Shown here piece after piece: positions 6,022-7,296 of a DNA stretch of 7,296 nucleotides. Every line of letters starts with the position of its first letter. Positions within the stretch are counted from its first letter, which is position 1. The DNA is taken from assembly GCA_018902765.1 (NCBI GenBank), contig JAHIQC010000361.1:1-7296 (forward strand), written 5' to 3'. The stretch is from Actinomycetota bacterium (GTDB lineage: Bacteria > Actinomycetota > Coriobacteriia > Anaerosomatales > JAHIQC01). The position numbers and the translations under genes are program-made. Below the pieces are notes generated by a model. It saw nothing but the letters and a program-made list of their open reading frames with translations. It was not told where the DNA came from and did no database searches.

Positions 6022-6435
6022 ATGGCAAACGAAGAGTTTCTCGCACGCGTACCGATCTTCGCGAACTGTACGCCCAAAGAGATCGAGGCGATCGTCGCAG
6101 TGGCCCAGGAGAGCGGCTTCCAGGGTGGTCAGATCATCGTCACTCAGGGAACGCCTGGTCAGGCCTTCTATCTCATCTTGTCCGGCCGAGTGGAGATCAT
6201 CAGGGATGGGCAGTCCTTGGGGGCGTTTGGCCCTGGCGACTTCTTCGGCGAGATGTCGCTCTTGGACCAAGCACCGCGTTCGGCTACTATCAGAGCGCTT
6301 GAACCGACACTTTGCCTCATGCTGTCGAGTTGGGACTTCAAGGCACTGCTGGAGCAGTATCCGTCGATAGCCGTGAAACTGCTGGAGGTTCTGAGTCGTA
6401 GACTACGCGTGGCCGACGAGCGTCTCGGTCGCTGA
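6022..6435 (+). CDS. Stand-alone cyclic-nucleotide-binding domain protein
   Basis: A 137-residue soluble protein consisting almost entirely of one CRP/PKA-type cyclic-nucleotide-binding fold. An N-terminal helical part (LARVPIFANCTPKEIEAI) leads to the beta-roll with GQAFYLILSGRVEII (46-60). The phosphate-binding cassette is FFGEMSLLDQAPRSAT (74-89), with E77 expected to hold the ribose 2'-OH and R86 the cyclic phosphate, so ligand binding is likely. The C-terminal helices (about 105-135) correspond to the hinge helices, and there is no DNA-binding helix-turn-helix or other output domain; it should work through a protein partner. ATG 6022 is preceded by GGGAGG at 6007-6012. It diverges from the DUF3307-cyclase operon and is followed 35 bases later by the 6471 gene. 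Receptor for the neighbouring cyclase's product is the obvious proposal, but is unproven. Confidence 0.92.
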   Translation: MANEEFLARVPIFANCTPKEIEAIVAVAQESGFQGGQIIVTQGTPGQAFYLILSGRVEIIRDGQSLGAFGPGDFFGEMSLLDQAPRSATIRALEPTLCLMLSSWDFKALLEQYPSIAVKLLEVLSRRLRVADERLGR

Positions 6436-6470
6436 CATAGCATTGATGTGCCGCTGCGGGGAGGAGCACG

Positions 6471-7088
6471 ATGTCGAGTGTCACTGGTGCGGTGCTCTTG
6501 GAGAGAGTCGCGCAAAGAATAGTCGCCGCCTATCTGAAGAAGGCCGGATATGGCGATGTTCGCGTCGTGACAGGAGGGTCCACGGGTGCAGGCGTTGATA
6601 TCGTCTATACCGTCTCGGGTCGCCGTGGGAGGATAAAGCTCAAGTCGGACTCCTATTTCGGCACCGATCCCGCAAAGGTCAGCGATCGCGACCTGGTCTT
6701 CTATCGACCCGACGCGGGACACTACGCATTCGAATCGATTTCGAACAACATGACCCGCGAGCCCGGCTGGATGTTCAATTCCGAGGCGGACGATCTGTAT
6801 TACTACTACCTGACCCTGTCACAACCCGAGGACGAAGTGGCCGCACTCCTGAGCGAGCCCGATGAGGTGTTCTTCAGCGAGATCAAGGTCGAGCGAGACG
6901 CACTGCATATTCTGCCGATGAGGGCCACACAGAAGTGGTTCGAGGCGCATTACGAGGACTATACGCCGCGCCCCGTCACCGTCGGGCAGCATTCGGCGTG
7001 GTACCGCTTGATACCGCGTTCGGATATCGAGGGCAGCATCCAGGGCGCCAGATTGGTCGGCTCCGTCTTCAAGACCGTGGCGTCGTAG
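6471..7088 (+). CDS. Conserved-looking protein of unknown function, possibly PD-(D/E)XK-like fold
   Basis: I cannot name this 205-residue soluble protein. It has an N-terminal helix with an acidic residue (LLERVAQRIVAAYLKKAGY, 9-27), a Gly-rich turn and GVDIVYTVSGRRGRIKLK (41-58). It continues with a well-patterned central part containing DSYFGTDPAK, DRDLVFYR, REPGWMF and a tyrosine cluster YYYY (110-113). Helix, GxDI strand and basic KxK strand resemble the core of PD-(D/E)XK nuclease-like folds. However, the acidic residue expected just before the lysine is missing (K56-L57-K58), so an active nuclease is doubtful. ATG 6471 has a strong GGGGAGGAG (6458-6466). It follows the cNMP-binding gene by 35 bases with no terminator between them, so the two are likely co-transcribed and may cooperate. 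No clear terminator follows it. Confidence 0.75.
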   Translation: MSSVTGAVLLERVAQRIVAAYLKKAGYGDVRVVTGGSTGAGVDIVYTVSGRRGRIKLKSDSYFGTDPAKVSDRDLVFYRPDAGHYAFESISNNMTREPGWMFNSEADDLYYYYLTLSQPEDEVAALLSEPDEVFFSEIKVERDALHILPMRATQKWFEAHYEDYTPRPVTVGQHSAWYRLIPRSDIEGSIQGARLVGSVFKTVAS

Positions 7089-7160
7089 CCGATTCCTTTC
7101 GGGGCCGGGGCCTTGCGGAGAGTGCGCAGATGATGGGCACGCCCGGCACCGTTGTCGTCG

Positions 7161-7190
7161 TTGACACCCCTCGGAACGATGAAGTACTAT
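7161..7190 (+). promoter_or_regulatory. Near-consensus promoter upstream of tRNA-Ser
   Basis: Consensus TTGACA (7161-7166), an 18-base spacer and TACTAT (7185-7190) suggest strong sigma-70-type transcription starting near 7197. That leaves a leader of about 80 bases before the tRNA-like sequence at 7278. The 208 bases after the 6471 gene otherwise hold no supported protein-coding gene. Confidence 0.6.
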
Positions 7191-7277
7191 CCGTATGCCT
7201 TTCGGCTGGGCGAGTAGTGTGTGCCTTGAGTCAGGCAAAGCAACTTGAAAAGCGTACACAGTAGTCATTTTTTTTGT

Positions 7278-7296
7278 GGGGGTGTGCCCGAGTGGC
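7278..7296 (+). tRNA. tRNA-Ser, 5' part only (cut by window end)
   Basis: GGGGGTG as the 5' acceptor strand, then TG at positions 8-9 and CCCGAGTGGC as the start of a D arm, is the typical opening of bacterial tRNA-Ser. Only 19 bases are visible, so the anticodon cannot be read and tRNA-Leu or tRNA-Tyr is not excluded, although their D arms usually differ from CCCGAGTGG. Confidence 0.7.

Noticed and set aside
5852..6046. N-terminal extension of the DUF3307 frame up to 6046
   Set aside because: It overlaps the start of the divergent cNMP-binding gene, has no family resemblance, and ATG 5851 has a good ribosome-binding site directly before the conserved domain.
7130..7264. Small 44-residue open frame beginning MMGTPGTVVVVD
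   Set aside because: Only a weak GGAG lies upstream, no recognisable family is seen, and the frame spans the likely promoter at 7161-7190; it could be real only if conserved in relatives.
3403..7296. Genomic island between tRNA-Thr and tRNA-Ser
   Set aside because: No integrase, no repeat of the tRNA 3' end downstream and no shift in base composition were seen.

Overview
The window looks like chromosomal DNA from a high-GC bacterium, most likely an Actinomycetota of the Coriobacteriia type. That placement is an inference. It rests on the GC-rich codon use, the actinobacterial style of the tRNA-Thr, and the gene order cysS-rlmB-yacP-sigH, which is otherwise best known from Firmicutes. No mobile element, CRISPR array or prophage gene was seen.

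Left part (1-3520, plus strand) is housekeeping. It starts inside cysS (cysteinyl-tRNA synthetase; the N-terminus lies outside the window). This is followed almost without gaps by rlmB (23S rRNA 2'-O-methyltransferase) and a YacP/Rae1-like NYN ribonuclease. After a 184-base gap holding a good sigma-70-type promoter comes sigH, a SigH-family sigma factor. Forty-seven bases later is a complete tRNA-Thr(UGU) with its own promoter, closed by a strong intrinsic terminator. The theme is translation, rRNA modification, ribosome-linked RNA turnover and sigma-factor control.

Middle and right part (3530-7088) is a compact two-armed locus built around a cyclic nucleotide. On the minus strand, a six-helix DUF3307 membrane protein is followed 25 bases later by a polytopic membrane protein with a C-terminal class III nucleotide cyclase domain. 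Diverging from them on the plus strand are a 137-residue protein that is essentially only a cyclic-nucleotide-binding domain, and a 205-residue protein of unknown function. The shared 170-base intergenic region carries three helically phased CTTGC repeats and two short palindromes. I read this as a possible self-contained signalling circuit: membrane sensor/cyclase, stand-alone receptor and unknown output protein. The cyclase keeps both metal-binding aspartates and the Asn/Arg transition-state pair, but its base-recognition positions look non-canonical, so the product (cAMP, cGMP or a pyrimidine cNMP) cannot be assumed.

The last 208 bases hold no supported protein gene. They contain a near-consensus promoter (TTGACA-N18-TACTAT), about 80 bases of potentially folded leader, a run of eight T, and the first 19 bases of what appears to be a tRNA-Ser cut off by the window end.
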